Notes under the pieces: model-generated
What the model was told of the DNA's origin: nothing
Seen by the model: the letters and a program-made list of their open reading frames with translations, nothing else
The model's database searches: none
Translations under genes and position numbers: made by a program
In this document: in pieces, positions 37,299 through 47,936 of the stretch
Position numbering within the stretch: position 1 is the stretch's first letter
How the letters are laid out: every line of letters begins with the position of its first letter
NCBI GenBank assembly: GCA_002964805.2
Contig: PUDQ02000001.1
Coordinates: forward strand, 3,620,001-3,684,000
Origin: Trametes villosa
Taxonomy: Eukaryota; Basidiomycota; Agaricomycetes; Polyporales; Polyporaceae
Length of the DNA stretch: 64,000 nucleotides
Direction of reading: 5' to 3'

Positions 37299-37434
37299 TG
37301 AACAGCCTTCTTACGCCAACTATGCCGCACATTGGGAACACCCAGTCTGTCCGAATACAATATTCATACACCTCTATATCCTGCTCTGTCACGGCTCCAC
37401 CTCTCAGCGTCAGCGTCCTCGTGGCTGTCGTGGT

Positions 37435-38649
37435 TTAGTTCATCAACGCGAAGTTGGCCACGGACTTGCTCCTCGGAAAGCGATCCACGTAGACCGAGTC
37501 ATCTCTCTGTGGTTCCGGTCAGCAATAATCGCCAGGTGTTTGCATCTCACGTACCACCCAGAACGGTGTCTGATCCACGCAGAGCTCGATGCGCTTCGAC
37601 CCGCACAACCGCTCCAGCTCCCCGAATCGCGAATCCCGCACGGCCGTGGGGTCGCAAGTGACCACGCGCAATCGCGACACCTCCCCCAGCTCCCCGAGCG
37701 CTTGGACGATCATCCCCAACGACTGGTCCTCCGCGGGCAGGTTCCGGCAGTTCAGATGCTCCAGCGTGCGCGGGAGGTTGTCGAGCTTGAAGAGCGTCGA
37801 CAGCTGCACGATGACAAGCTCCTCCAGGTTCGGGCAGAACCTGAGGATCGCGGCCGCGCGGAGGTTGTAGTTCATCAGCCGCAGCGAGCGAAGGCGCGGG
37901 CCGATCTCCTCAAGGAGTGGGTCGACGTCGCGTCCGGGTGCGTCTCGGAACGACGCGATTCGCAGGCTCTCCGTGCTTGTGGACAGGAGCCAAGAGAGGA
38001 TTGAGAGTCGCGGCATACGCATGAGCGTGAGCTGGTATAGGCGGAAGGTAGGCGTCCACTTCGGCGGGGGCGCCGCGATCTCGACGCCGAGGTAGAGGAA
38101 CTCGATGCAGGGCCAGATCTGGAGCAGCTGGTATATGATGGGACTCTGCACCCCGCAGGAGAGCATAGCGAGCGAGCGGATACGGAGCGGGATGGGCACG
38201 TCCGCCTCAGCGTTGCCCTCCGAGTGGCCACGGGTGGCAAGCTGCGTGAGCTGCTCCGTCGTCTGCAGGGAGAACTGGTGAACCCCAGTGACGCGTAGGG
38301 CGAGCTCGTACAAGCGAGGGGTCCGAGCGAGGATGTCTACGAGGTCCGCGTCGTCGAGATCGGTCCCGGATTTCTCGCCCACATAGACTTCAAGGACGCG
38401 CACGTATTGGCCTAGTCGTCGACCGCGCTCCGTCCTTGGGTTGGTCGCGTTCAGAAACGAGGTGTGCGGGATCCTGCCGTGGATTCCTCCGTTGAAGCTG
38501 ACCTTGCGGAAGAGAAGGCGTTGCGCGGATTCGGTCCAGGCTCGAGATATGCGAGCGCATGCCCTCAAGGTGACTCGCTGCGGGATGCCCTTCTCGTAGT
38601 ATAGGTATTCGAGGATGTCGTCAATGAGCTCAGTAGGAAGCGTAGTCAT
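37435..38649 (-). CDS. F-box protein with LRR-like repeats
   Basis: Probable SCF substrate adaptor. The start is MTTLPTELIDDILEYLYYEK, an F-box with the LPTEL core, followed by ARISRAWTESAQRLLFRKVS. The rest has leucine-rich, LRR-like spacing (SLAMLSCGVQSPIIYQLLQI, LYQLTLMRMPRLSILSWLLS, LRSLRLMNYNLRAAAILRFC, LEELVIVQLSTLFKLDNLP). A likely last intron (48 nt, 37507-37554) joins QTPFWV to RDDSVYVDRFPRSKS and moves the stop to TAA at 37435-37437; reading through it would end the protein at 37519. Not closely similar in sequence to F-box copies A and B at 14-19 kb. Substrate unknown. Confidence 0.75.
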
Positions 38650-39070
38650 GGAGGCTATCTATGACCGTGCAGTATACATAGAAGATGTTATGAGTACAGG
38701 TTCTGGGTAGATAGCGAGTGATCACATTTATTGGTGCTCACCTGGACGGAGAGATATGACCCCTTCACTCGCGGAGGCTGGTGCAACTGCCGCAAAATCG
38801 AAGGCTACTTATAGAGCTGCGGGTACAATTCTGTCCAAGAATTTGCTCATGAACGCACTGCAGCACTGCGCGAGCTGCGCGAAGTCCCCGGCCAAGACGC
38901 TTTCATAGCGGGCGCTTGCTTGCCTTCATGGGCGTCTAACGCGCGTCGCGTCGCTAAGCGCCCATTCGCGGTGACGCGTCCCGCTTCCTGGACCCTGGCC
39001 TCATCCCGTCCCATCATCTCCTCCCTTCCCCTCCCCGCCCGGCGCCCGCCACTCACCCTACCTAGCACAC
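38650..39070. other. Divergent promoter region between F-box/LRR gene and RPN13
   Basis: No coding exon recognised. The RPN13-proximal end is rich in C and T (CCCTTCCCCTCCCC near 39025), typical of basidiomycete leader sequence. Confidence 0.5.
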
Positions 39071-40208
39071 ATGGCAGAAACGCGCCTCGCATTCAAGGCC
39101 GGCCGTGCTTTCCGCCGCGGCAGCACGAACTTCGTCGACCCCGACCCGACCAAGGGCGCGATCCTGCTTCAGAACGGCGAGGACGGCCTGCTGCACTTTA
39201 TCTGGAAGAACCGCTCTTCGAACAACGTCGACGAGGTGCGTGGCTCGAACTGTGTGGGTTTGTGGGATAGAGGGTGCAGGGTGCTGATGCTGGCGGGTGG
39301 GGTGTTGTATTAGGACTTGATCCTGTTCCCGGGGGACGCGACGTTTGGGAAGGTCGAGCAGTCCGCGTGGGGGCGGACGTATGTCCTCAAGTTCGCATCT
39401 TCGAACCAGAGACACTTCGTACGTCTCTTGCTAATATCAATGCCCATATGCTCGCTAACCCTGTGCATAGTTCTGGATGCAGGTACCTCATACCATCTAC
39501 CACCGATTGTGGTTCCCGCAACTTACGCGTTGTGCCCTCCTAGGATGCCGACGCAAGCCGTGACGAGGAGTTCGTCGGGAACGTGAACCGCCTCCTCGCG
39601 GACCCCAGCATCGTCCCTATCTGGTACTCCGCGGGCTACAACCCTAACACCCAAGCCGCAGGTCCCTCCACCTCCGCCGCGCCCGCAGCCAGCTCGTGAG
39701 TCTCCCCCTCCTACACTCAAGTCGCATCCCACCCACTCCGTCTCTCTGCGACAGATCTCAAGGACCCACACCCGAAGAGCTCGCGCGCATCCGCTCCCTC
39801 GTCTCCACCCTCGGCGTCGGCAGCTCCCGCGGCGCTCCTGGCGCCTCAGCCGCTGCCGCCCAGCCCCAGCAAGAGATCTCGCTCACGGACGTGCTCACGC
39901 CCGCGAACCTGCGCTCGCTCTTCGCCGCGCGCCCCGAGCTCGCGCAGGCGCTCTTCCCGCACCTCCCGCCGGACCTGCCGAGCCCGCCGAGCGTGGAGAC
40001 GCTCGAGCGCGTCGTGTCGTCGCCGCAGTTCCGCGCGGCGGTGCGCAACCTCGACATGGCGCTGCGCACGGGGCTCCTCGGTGGGCTCGTGCGCACGCTC
40101 GGGCTCCCGGAGGAGGCGGGCACGGGCGTGGAGCCGTTCTTGCGGGCGCTGCAGGAGCAGGCGCGGAGGGAGGAGGGGGAGGGTGGGGATCGGATGGATA
40201 CAGACTGA
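39071..40208 (+). CDS. RPN13: Proteasomal ubiquitin receptor Rpn13/ADRM1
   Basis: Subunit of the 19S regulatory particle that binds ubiquitin and recruits the deubiquitinase UCH37 where present. The Pru domain occupies residues 1 to about 110: MAETRLAFKAGRAFRR, KGAILLQNGEDGLLHFIWKN, DLILFPGDATFGKV and GRTYVLKFASSNQRHFFWMQ, split by introns. A Ser/Pro/Ala-rich linker follows, then a DEUBAD-type C-terminal domain (ISLTDVLTPANLRSLFAARP, LPSPPSVETLERVVSSPQFR, MALRTGLLGGLVRTLGLPEE) that binds UCH37 in the human protein. The C-terminus is GGDRMDTD. Both domains look complete. Convergent with ARL8. Confidence 0.92.
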
Positions 40209-40401
40209 GAGGGAATGCGTGTGTTGGTATCTTTGCGCTCGATCAGATATTTAGTCTGTGATATCCATATTGGCTGACGATGTGTGGGTGAGATGAACGC
40301 CTGAATATCCGGAGTACATAGCCAAGTCCACTGATACAGTAATGTAAGGCCATCCAAGACGAGACAGAGACAGAAGGACAGACAGGTAGTATCGGTAAGC
40401 A

Positions 40402-41557
40402 TCAATGACTCCGCCCTGACAGCCATTGTAGAACGATGTCTCTGAGGTATTGCATGCACTCAGTAAAGCTGCACGCGACAGCCGGGAGGCAAACACTTAC
40501 AGGTTGTGTTGGCTCTTCATCGAACACTGAAGAACAGCTTAGATGACTAGATGTGTATGCATTGGGATGACCTACCGAGTAACACTAGAATGGCGGGAAT
40601 GGTTAGTCGACTGCAAGTGAATGAAGTAGGATGCGGGCTTACAGAGACGGGTCTGTTCGTGATCTTGTCTAATTGTCTATATGCGCCGTTCATCTCACCG
40701 TGAACGCCGGAGGTGGGGGAATAGGCTTACAATGCTTTGATGAGCTCGTTTACGGACGCGTGTCCTTCAAGGTCGTTCTTGTTTCCGAGCTATGGGAGAA
40801 GGCACAGTAAGCAATCGGGCGTATGCAGGACTCCGGAGCAGAGCGTACCACGAGCAGAGGGACGCCGTGCAGAGTCGGCTGAGCCAGGAGCTGGTGAAGT
40901 TCGAAGCGGGCAGTCTCGAATTTCTCCTTCTGAGAAGCGGAAGACCGGTATCAGGGCCGAGTGTCATGCGCAGCAGCAGGAGCTCACATCCACGGAGTCG
41001 ACCACAAATCTGGGTAACTCAGGAGGTCAACCAGCCGTCATCACTCAAGATGGGAGTACTCACACTACTGCGTCGACACCGTTGCAGTACCGCTCCCATA
41101 TGGACCGGTACCTCGGTTGACCTGTGGAGAGTATATGTCCGTGTACTTTTGGTTGAGTAGTAGGCGGAGACGTACCGGCAACATCCCAGATCTTCATGGT
41201 AACATTGCCCTTCCTGATCTTCCTCAAATTGAACGCAACAGTTGGAACGACATCCTCGCTCCACTATACAACTCCGGTGAACTCAGGAGTTTCGGCGCAG
41301 AGCGGCAAGCGTACCTGTCCGGACCCCAGTACATTCACGAACGAGGTCTTTCCTGATGCCTTCCCCGACATTCATCAGGCAGGGGTTTATACAGGTATTT
41401 GTACATACACACCTGCAATCCCACAATAGCAATCTCCGCCGTCTTAGAGAAGAACAGGCTGGACAGTGTCAGTTTCGGTCTCGGGCCGCTACGAAGAGCA
41501 AGGAGAGTCGCCGCACCCGCTCAGCCACTGGAGCAACGAAGAGAAGATGCCAGCCAT
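40402..41557 (-). CDS. ARL8: Arl8-family small GTPase
   Basis: ARF-like GTPase; Arl8 acts in lysosome/vacuole positioning and membrane traffic in animals. The amphipathic N-terminus [14 protein letters not shown] leads to [14 protein letters not shown], the P-loop [18 protein letters not shown] (joined across an intron), switch [15 protein letters not shown], switch [42 protein letters not shown] and C-terminal [20 protein letters not shown] then [16 protein letters not shown]. The stop is TGA read from TCA at 40402-40404. The model needs about nine exons, one only 9 nt long (40576-40584, encoding CYS); it is supported by the match to CCYSIS in animal Arl8. As in other Arl8 proteins there is no N-terminal Gly2. 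Divergent with PET127. Confidence 0.9.
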
Positions 41558-41996
41558 TTTAGAGCATGAAAAGCGTAGAAATGAAGTCCAAGGAGGGGTA
41601 TGTGAAGACCGGGGGACAGGAGAGGGTAGAGTACGGCGTGAAGCTGCGCGCCGAGAGGAGGCCCCAAGCTTGCGACTGGCCTCGGAGCCGGCAGCGCGCG
41701 CCGCGACCCGTCGCGACCGCAGCGGTGGTAGCGCGGGGCGCGTAGGCGCCCATGACATGTACGCGCGCCACGTGCTCCGTCTCTTTTCGGATTGGCGCCA
41801 CAACGCCAGACTCGAGCGCTTCAGCTTCGGAGGACTCGGCTTGCCCTCCCACCGCTCGCTGGCTTTTCTCTACCGGCCTTTCTTGCCTTCTCGCTTTGGG
41901 CTGGACTTTCTATCTAGGTCTGAGAGTAAATTTTGAGCTTGGCCGCACAGCTTGTGGTTATACGCAAGTTGAGCTTTTCCTGCCGGAGCTGTGAAC
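41558..41996. other. Divergent promoter region between ARL8 and PET127
   Basis: No coding exon recognised. Probable shared regulatory and leader sequence; nothing specific can be named. Confidence 0.5.
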
Positions 41997-44369
41997 ATGA
42001 TGCGGCCCATAGCGCGATGGTCTGCCCTGGCATCTGCTACGAGGCTGCGTGCTCCTCGCGCAGTACGGGTCAGATACAACTCAAGCGTACCTGCTGCGGA
42101 TGGCTCTCCGCGCGACTCATCCACGACAGTCCCGGTGGAGGCAGATGGACCGGTGGCAGGGCCATCCACCACCGTAGATCCTCACTATAACGTAGAATTG
42201 GAGGTACGTTGTTGATTTGGCCTATTTACGTCCAACACTGAGACTTTCTAGGACTTAGTGGTATCAATAGCCAATGAAGCCACCTCACTACCTCCGTATT
42301 CCTCGAAAGGGAAGGAGAAGCAATTCGTGCCAATGGAGGGTGCGCGTTACTTCCTTGAACTGGTTCTCTTTTGAATGTTTACACATTTTTAGGGAAGAGC
42401 ATGCGCCCGGTGGACGTGCTGTATCAGGACATATCACAGGGCGTGGTTCAATCTGAGAGTGTACTCAAGGAGAAACACTTCGAGCCGCTTGAGGGCGAGT
42501 GACTTTCCATCCTCCCGTTCGTGTATCAATCTCAATGCCTGGCCGTAGACGTGAAGAAGGCGAAACGGGCGCATATACCCCTACTACAACATGGCTTGCG
42601 CAAGGTCCTCGATAGGTTCGCGGAACGATGCCTCCGTCAGGTTCCCATGTCTAAAATGCAAGTTCTATAGGCCGGGAGTACATTGGGTTCGCCATCCTGA
42701 GACTGGGGAATCCAACTTCCCGGAGTACCTGGAAACCATTCCCCGCGTCGAGGACTTCGCGTTCGACAGGCTCCCGGGGTTTGTCCCTAGTTCCCAAGAC
42801 AGGGTGAATGGCCCTTCAAAACACGTCCGAGTTGTATCTGACGCGTGCGCATATACAGGTCATGGTCGAATTGGCGAAGAAGGCGCAATGTCGTTTTGCC
42901 GGATCGACGTCGTCCTTAACAGGCATTCTCGCGCAGATATACTTGCTTCTCTCTGAGGAGAAGTACGTTAACACCCGTGATTTGAGTGATGCCTTCAAAG
43001 ACGCTGTACGTGTTGTTGTCCTCCAGTCCCGGACACTGGATTGACTTTACCGTAGCCACGGTTTTTCACACCTGGTCAACGGATACCAGTTTCTGTGTTC
43101 CTGGACTACCAGGATGGCGTTTACACCACAGACTATGACGGAGAAAGAGATGAAAGCAAGGATGATATCATCCTGCTCCCGATGGCAAGCTTTTAGGCTT
43201 ATGTGGTAGTATGAGTGGGTGCTGACTTTGAACAGGGTACATTGCTAGAGAAATTCTTCACCCTGCCCAAAGAGACTTTCGACAAGTTCAGAAAGACTTA
43301 CACGTCTAGCGACTACCCCCCTCTGACTGATACGCACCGGTATGCGAAGGTACGTTATGTGGTAGCATCTAGCGCTGCTCAGTACCTCATACACGTTGTA
43401 GCACTCCGAATTCTTGATGCGCTCGCAACTCGACTGTCGTGACAAGTCGCTCCCCGGCTCGGGTGTTTTCGACATCAAGACTCGTGCGATATCAGCTATC
43501 CGCCACGACGTCTACAACTACCAGGTACGTGCCCAGCGCGTCGTGTTCACTACGCTGTCCGACTGACGCATGCCCCGCGCGTCCCCAGAACTACCTCGAC
43601 CACAAGATCGAGACGCTGACGGGCGCGAAGCACTCGTTCGAGAAAGAGTACTACGACATGATCCGCTCCGCCTTCCTCGAGTACTCCTTCCAGGCGCGCA
43701 TCGGCGGCATGGACGGCGTGCTCGTCGCGTACCACAACACCGCGCGCATCTTCGGCTTCCAGTACGTGTCCCTGCGCGAGATGGACACGCGCCTCTTCGG
43801 GCGCGAGGAGACGGGCGACCGCGTCTTCCTCCGCTGCGTCGCGCTCATGGCGCGCCTCTATCGCGAGATCGCGCGCTGCTTCCCGCGCACGAGCGTGAAG
43901 GTCACATTCGAGAAGCGCCAGCGCGTCGTGCGCGCGTGGGTCGAGCCGCGCGTGAATCCGAATGTCGGCGCGCCGCCGCCGGTTGTCGAGCTCCAGTTGA
44001 GTCTGACGAGCTTTATGCTCGGCCGTCCGGCGCGCGGGCAGTATGCGGTGTATGCCGACCAGCCATGTGAGTTTTCGTGGGCTTGTCTGGTCGAGTGAAG
44101 GCTAAGGCTCATGTGAATTGACAGGGACGGTGCGTTACAAGATTGAGCGCAGCCAGGCTGAACAGGAGAAGATCGTCGCGCGACGCGATCGGGCGTACAA
44201 ACGGCAGATGTCGATCGCTACCTCACTGCCATTTACTCGCGACGGCCCCATCGACGACGTAGCGCCGTCAACAGAAGCTCCCATAGAGGACGAAGCCATC
44301 GACTCCGATCCCGAGCTGGATTCCAGCGCAGACGAGCCCACTACGCTGAGGGATGAAGGGACCTTGTAG
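41997..44369 (+). CDS. PET127: Mitochondrial Pet127-like protein
   Basis: Inner-membrane-associated mitochondrial protein that in yeast affects 5'-end processing and stability of mitochondrial RNAs. The N-terminus MMRPIARWSALASATRLRAP is Arg-rich without acids, a typical matrix-targeting signal, and is followed by a low-complexity spacer. The conserved part begins with HIPLLQHGLRKVLDRFAE, GVHWVRHPETGESNFPEYLE, DRLPGFVPSSQD and GSTSSLTGILAQIYLLLSEE. The long exon at about 43.6-44.1 kb carries the most conserved block: SFEKEYYDMIRSAFLEYSFQ, ARIGGMDGVLVAYHNTARIF, GFQYVSLREMDTRLFG. The C-terminus is acidic (SDPELDSSADEPTTLRDEGT). Many short introns; the exact junctions between 42.2 and 43.6 kb are approximate. 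No obvious break. Confidence 0.85.
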
Positions 44370-44606
44370 ACGGAGCACACTTAGTCGCTCTGGAGCAGCC
44401 AGCAGCCCAACCTCCCATCACGTATCATAATCTACCGCATGAGATTTGTGGCGTTGGGTAGGCCAACACAGCGTAGTCGCCATATAATATACACCGTAGA
44501 ATACCACAAGCCCTAAAGCGTCCATCGAATGAACCTACAGCATATTCCGCTCTCTTCCTTCCCCGCGTCAGCATCGGCCCTAAACCGCAACCGCATCAAC
44601 CCCGCC

Positions 44607-47502
44607 CTAGTCCCCCGCGACTTTCTCCCCCAGGCTCACCGGCTGGGGCGGCGGGCTCTCCGTGCGCGGCGCGTCGGGGTCCACATTGTCGTCCTGCGCG
44701 TCGTCGTCGTCCTCGACGTCCGTCTGGCCCTCGCTCCGGCGCTCGTCGTCGCGCTCGATCTCGGAGCGCATGTTCGCGACGTCCTGGTCGACCTTGCTCG
44801 CGACGCGGTCGATCGCGGCCTGCGCGAGCGACACCCGTGCACGGTGCGCCTTGAGGTGCGCCGCGCGGCGCGGGGGCCGCTTGAGCCGCCGGCGCGCGAC
44901 CATGACGGGTACGGAGCACTTCTGGATGAGGTAGTGCGAAGTCGAGCCGAGCAGAATGCTACATGCGTCCGCGATGCGTAAGCACTCGTGTCATGCGATG
45001 AAAGGAGGAGCGGAGACGAGACGCACCCTTTGAGGTTGCCGAGACCACGCGAACCGACGATGAGCATGACCGGCTCGTAGAAGTCGACAATGTCTGGGCG
45101 CACAAACACAGCGCCAGTGAGCAAGAGGATATCGCAGAAGAGAGCAGCGCTGGGCACACATACCGAGAATCATGTGCCGGCTGTTCTTAGCGTGCCAAGC
45201 CTGGCACTGGATCGAGACGTTGAGATGCGTGCGCTGGAGGAGGCCCGTCGCTTGGCGGACGAGGATGTACGCCAAGGCCTGGCGCTGTGGGCGGCGTCAG
45301 CGGCTGGGCGCATGGCGCGAAGATGAAGGCGAAGGCTTGGACGCCGGCGGCTGCACTCACCTCCTGCTGGGCGCGCAGTTTCGTGGCACGATCGGCCGGG
45401 TTGGGGATCGCCGGGTCGACTGCAGCGCGGGGTTAGTATATATACCACGATCGGGGAGTAACCCGAGGGATGGCTCACTCTTGCTCTCGTTCTCGACTAC
45501 CGTCACGATGATCCTAGCCAACAAACAGTTCAGCATCAAGCAGCCGCACATACCTGGATAGAAAGAAGAGGACTCACAGCTCGTCGCCATCTCGCAAAAC
45601 CGTGCCAATGCCCCACTCAAGTGCGAAGCGCGACTCCTCGCTCAAGTCGCTTGCAAGCACGTACCGCCGCCCGGGCCGGCCAGACTCCTGCCGGACCTGC
45701 TCGGGGTCTCCGTGGGTGATGGTTATCGTGCAGCGGTCGCGCTGGAAGACGGGCCGCGAGGAGACTAGGGACATCGTGTCGTGCGGCTTCGTAGACTTGC
45801 GGCGTCGCGGACCGCGCCCACCACCGCCGCCGTTGAGCGTCGAGGGGAAGTACGGTTCCGGGGGCATGATCACGTTCACGCCCTCGCCGAGGTAGTCGGG
45901 CATTTCCTGGTCAACGGAGGCAGCGGGGATGAGTGCGTTACGCTCTGTGTTGAGCTCCGTGATATCATCGAGCTCCTGCTCGCCCTCGCTCCACGACTCC
46001 TCGTCGGACCCGCTCTCGTCCTCGGACTCCTCCGCGCCGGACTCATCGTCGGACGGGCCTGAGAGCGAAAACGCGTTGCGCGGGCGGATCCGGGAGACCT
46101 CCGTCTCGGACTCGGCGTCGGACTGGGTGAGAGCCTCGACGGTCGGGGACGGGTCACGGTCGCGTGTGCGGATGCGGCGGAGGTGGAACGGCGACTGACT
46201 GCGCGCGCGCGAGCCAGAGCTGTCGCGGTCCGCCTGGGAGCCGGAGAAGGACGAGGAGCGGAACTTGTCCTTGTCTTTCTCTTTGCGCTCGGAGCGCCCG
46301 CGACGCTCGTCGTCACCGCCGCCGCTGCTCCGCGTGAGGGTAAGAGAGGAGAGCATGGAGGCGAGGGACATCTTGGAGAAGGAGCCAGAGCCGCGGGGGT
46401 CATCGGAGGGCGACTTGATAGTGATGGCGGGCTGGGACTGGGAAGAAAGGGTGCGCTCGAGCGCGTTCTGTGGATCGTCCTGGGTCAGCGATGTGGACGA
46501 ATTCGAGCGTTTCTTGGAAGAGAGGGGGGTGGTCGGGCGTTGGGGCGCGGCGGCGGTGGCTAGGGATGTGCCGGAGTTTGTCCGCTTGAAGGGGAGGATG
46601 GCAATGCCGCCGCCGGTGCTCGACGAGCCAGACACGGCGGGGAGGGGCGAGCTGGGGACGCGGTCGTATGTCTGCTCCTTGCCCTCGACGGGGGCGGGCA
46701 GCGGGGGCTCCCTGGAGGCCGCGCCATACTTGCCGATCCAGCTGCGCCTGTTGCGCGTCCCCTCTGCGCGATCCTTGCCGCGGTCGGCCATGCCGTACTG
46801 CGCCTCGATCCGCTTGAACGTGGGCTCTGTCGAAGGTAGGGATGCATCAGGTCGGATGTTGAGGAGCAGGGAAGACTAAGTCTGTCGCAAGTTCCGCCCC
46901 CAGCGTACAGTATCATAGGATCACGTTCGGACGCTCGCCTTGTAGTCCACTGGTGCACGCCTTATACGCCTTGGCAAGGCCATCATAAGCAAGTCATAAG
47001 GCGGGGTCTACTGATAACGGGGGCGCGATACTCGCAACAAATTGGAGAGGAGGGTACACACCGATGAGGAAGGTCTTGAACTCGGGCGAGCCGCGGGCGT
47101 GCGCGCGGGTGTCGAGGTCGTGTGGAGGGTGGCGGGTGGAGGAGGGGAGGAGAGGAGGATGTGGGAGGAAGAAAGGCTCACCTCGGCCTTGCCAGCGTCG
47201 GCGGAGAGGGCCTGCAAGACGGAGGGGTGAGTGTGTGGGACAGAGCACGGTTGCACGAGGGAAGGAGAGTGCAAAGCGGTGTTGCCAAGACAGGCAAACG
47301 CCTCACTCAATAGATTCGAAGCTGGCGACCTACAAATTCAGCCGCCTCCTCCACCCGCCCGCGCTTGCTCTGCTCCCTCATCAGCTCATGTCCTATCTGG
47401 CCTCGCATCTAGAGCAGTCACCTCGAGCGCAAACCTCGCCGTGTTCTCCGGGATGCCCAGCTCCTGCAGCTGGGCCACGTTCTCCTCCGAGTACGACGCC
47501 AT
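44607..47502 (-). CDS. Universal stress protein (USP)-domain protein with long Ser-rich N-terminus
   Basis: The C-terminal part is a USP fold: GRRYVLASDLSEESRFALEW, GIGTVLRDGDEL, IIVTVVENES, then DIVDFYEPVMLIVGSRGLGN with LKGILLGSTSHYLIQKCSVP VMVARR; the ATP-binding G-x(2)-G-x(9)-G-S pattern is present. The N-terminal region is long, Ser-rich and charged (MADRGKDRAEGTRNRRSWIG, EESEDESGSDEESWSEGEQE). A single exon could start at MADRGK (46791), but upstream exons splice in phase: MASYSEENVAQLQELGIPEN at 47502, then ALSADAGKAE, then FKTFLI joined to EPTFKRIEAQYGMADRGK. I therefore extend the model to 47502, with the upstream part less certain. Its first exon has the look of a UBA-type helix. 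The acidic C-terminus ends LGEKVAGD. Confidence 0.75.
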
Positions 47503-47936
47503 GCTTGAGACGAGTCAGTCCGCGCCAAGCGTTCCCAGGTAAGACAGAGTCAGACACAATCCGCGAAGCTAGAACAAGACAGCCACGAGAACAGCGAGTA
47601 TCACGTATTCGTGCAGCAGCAGGGAACGGCGCGAGCGGGAGATGGGCGGGAGATGCAGGATCATCGATAGCGGCCTCCCGCTTATATCGCCTCAGCCCTT
47701 TCCGCTCGTCCGACGAAGGGGCCCCGACGTCCGCCAAGGCGATCGAGCGTGCTCCTCCTCCTCCTATACCTTCGCAAATGAACACGCGGTTCCCCCATAT
47801 GTTCCACGCGGGACTAGCAGACCAACATGACAGTCAATCCCAACATGTCTACTGGGAGAGATACAGTATGTACAACTCGACGGCGCCCCTGTTTGCCTTC
47901 CGGCTTCTTACCATCCTCGCGGAACAACGACATTCA
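47503..47936. other. Intergenic region between USP gene and M3 peptidase B
   Basis: No coding exon recognised. It holds the leader/promoter of the USP gene and the 3' flank of the peptidase, which lies on the same strand. Confidence 0.45.
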
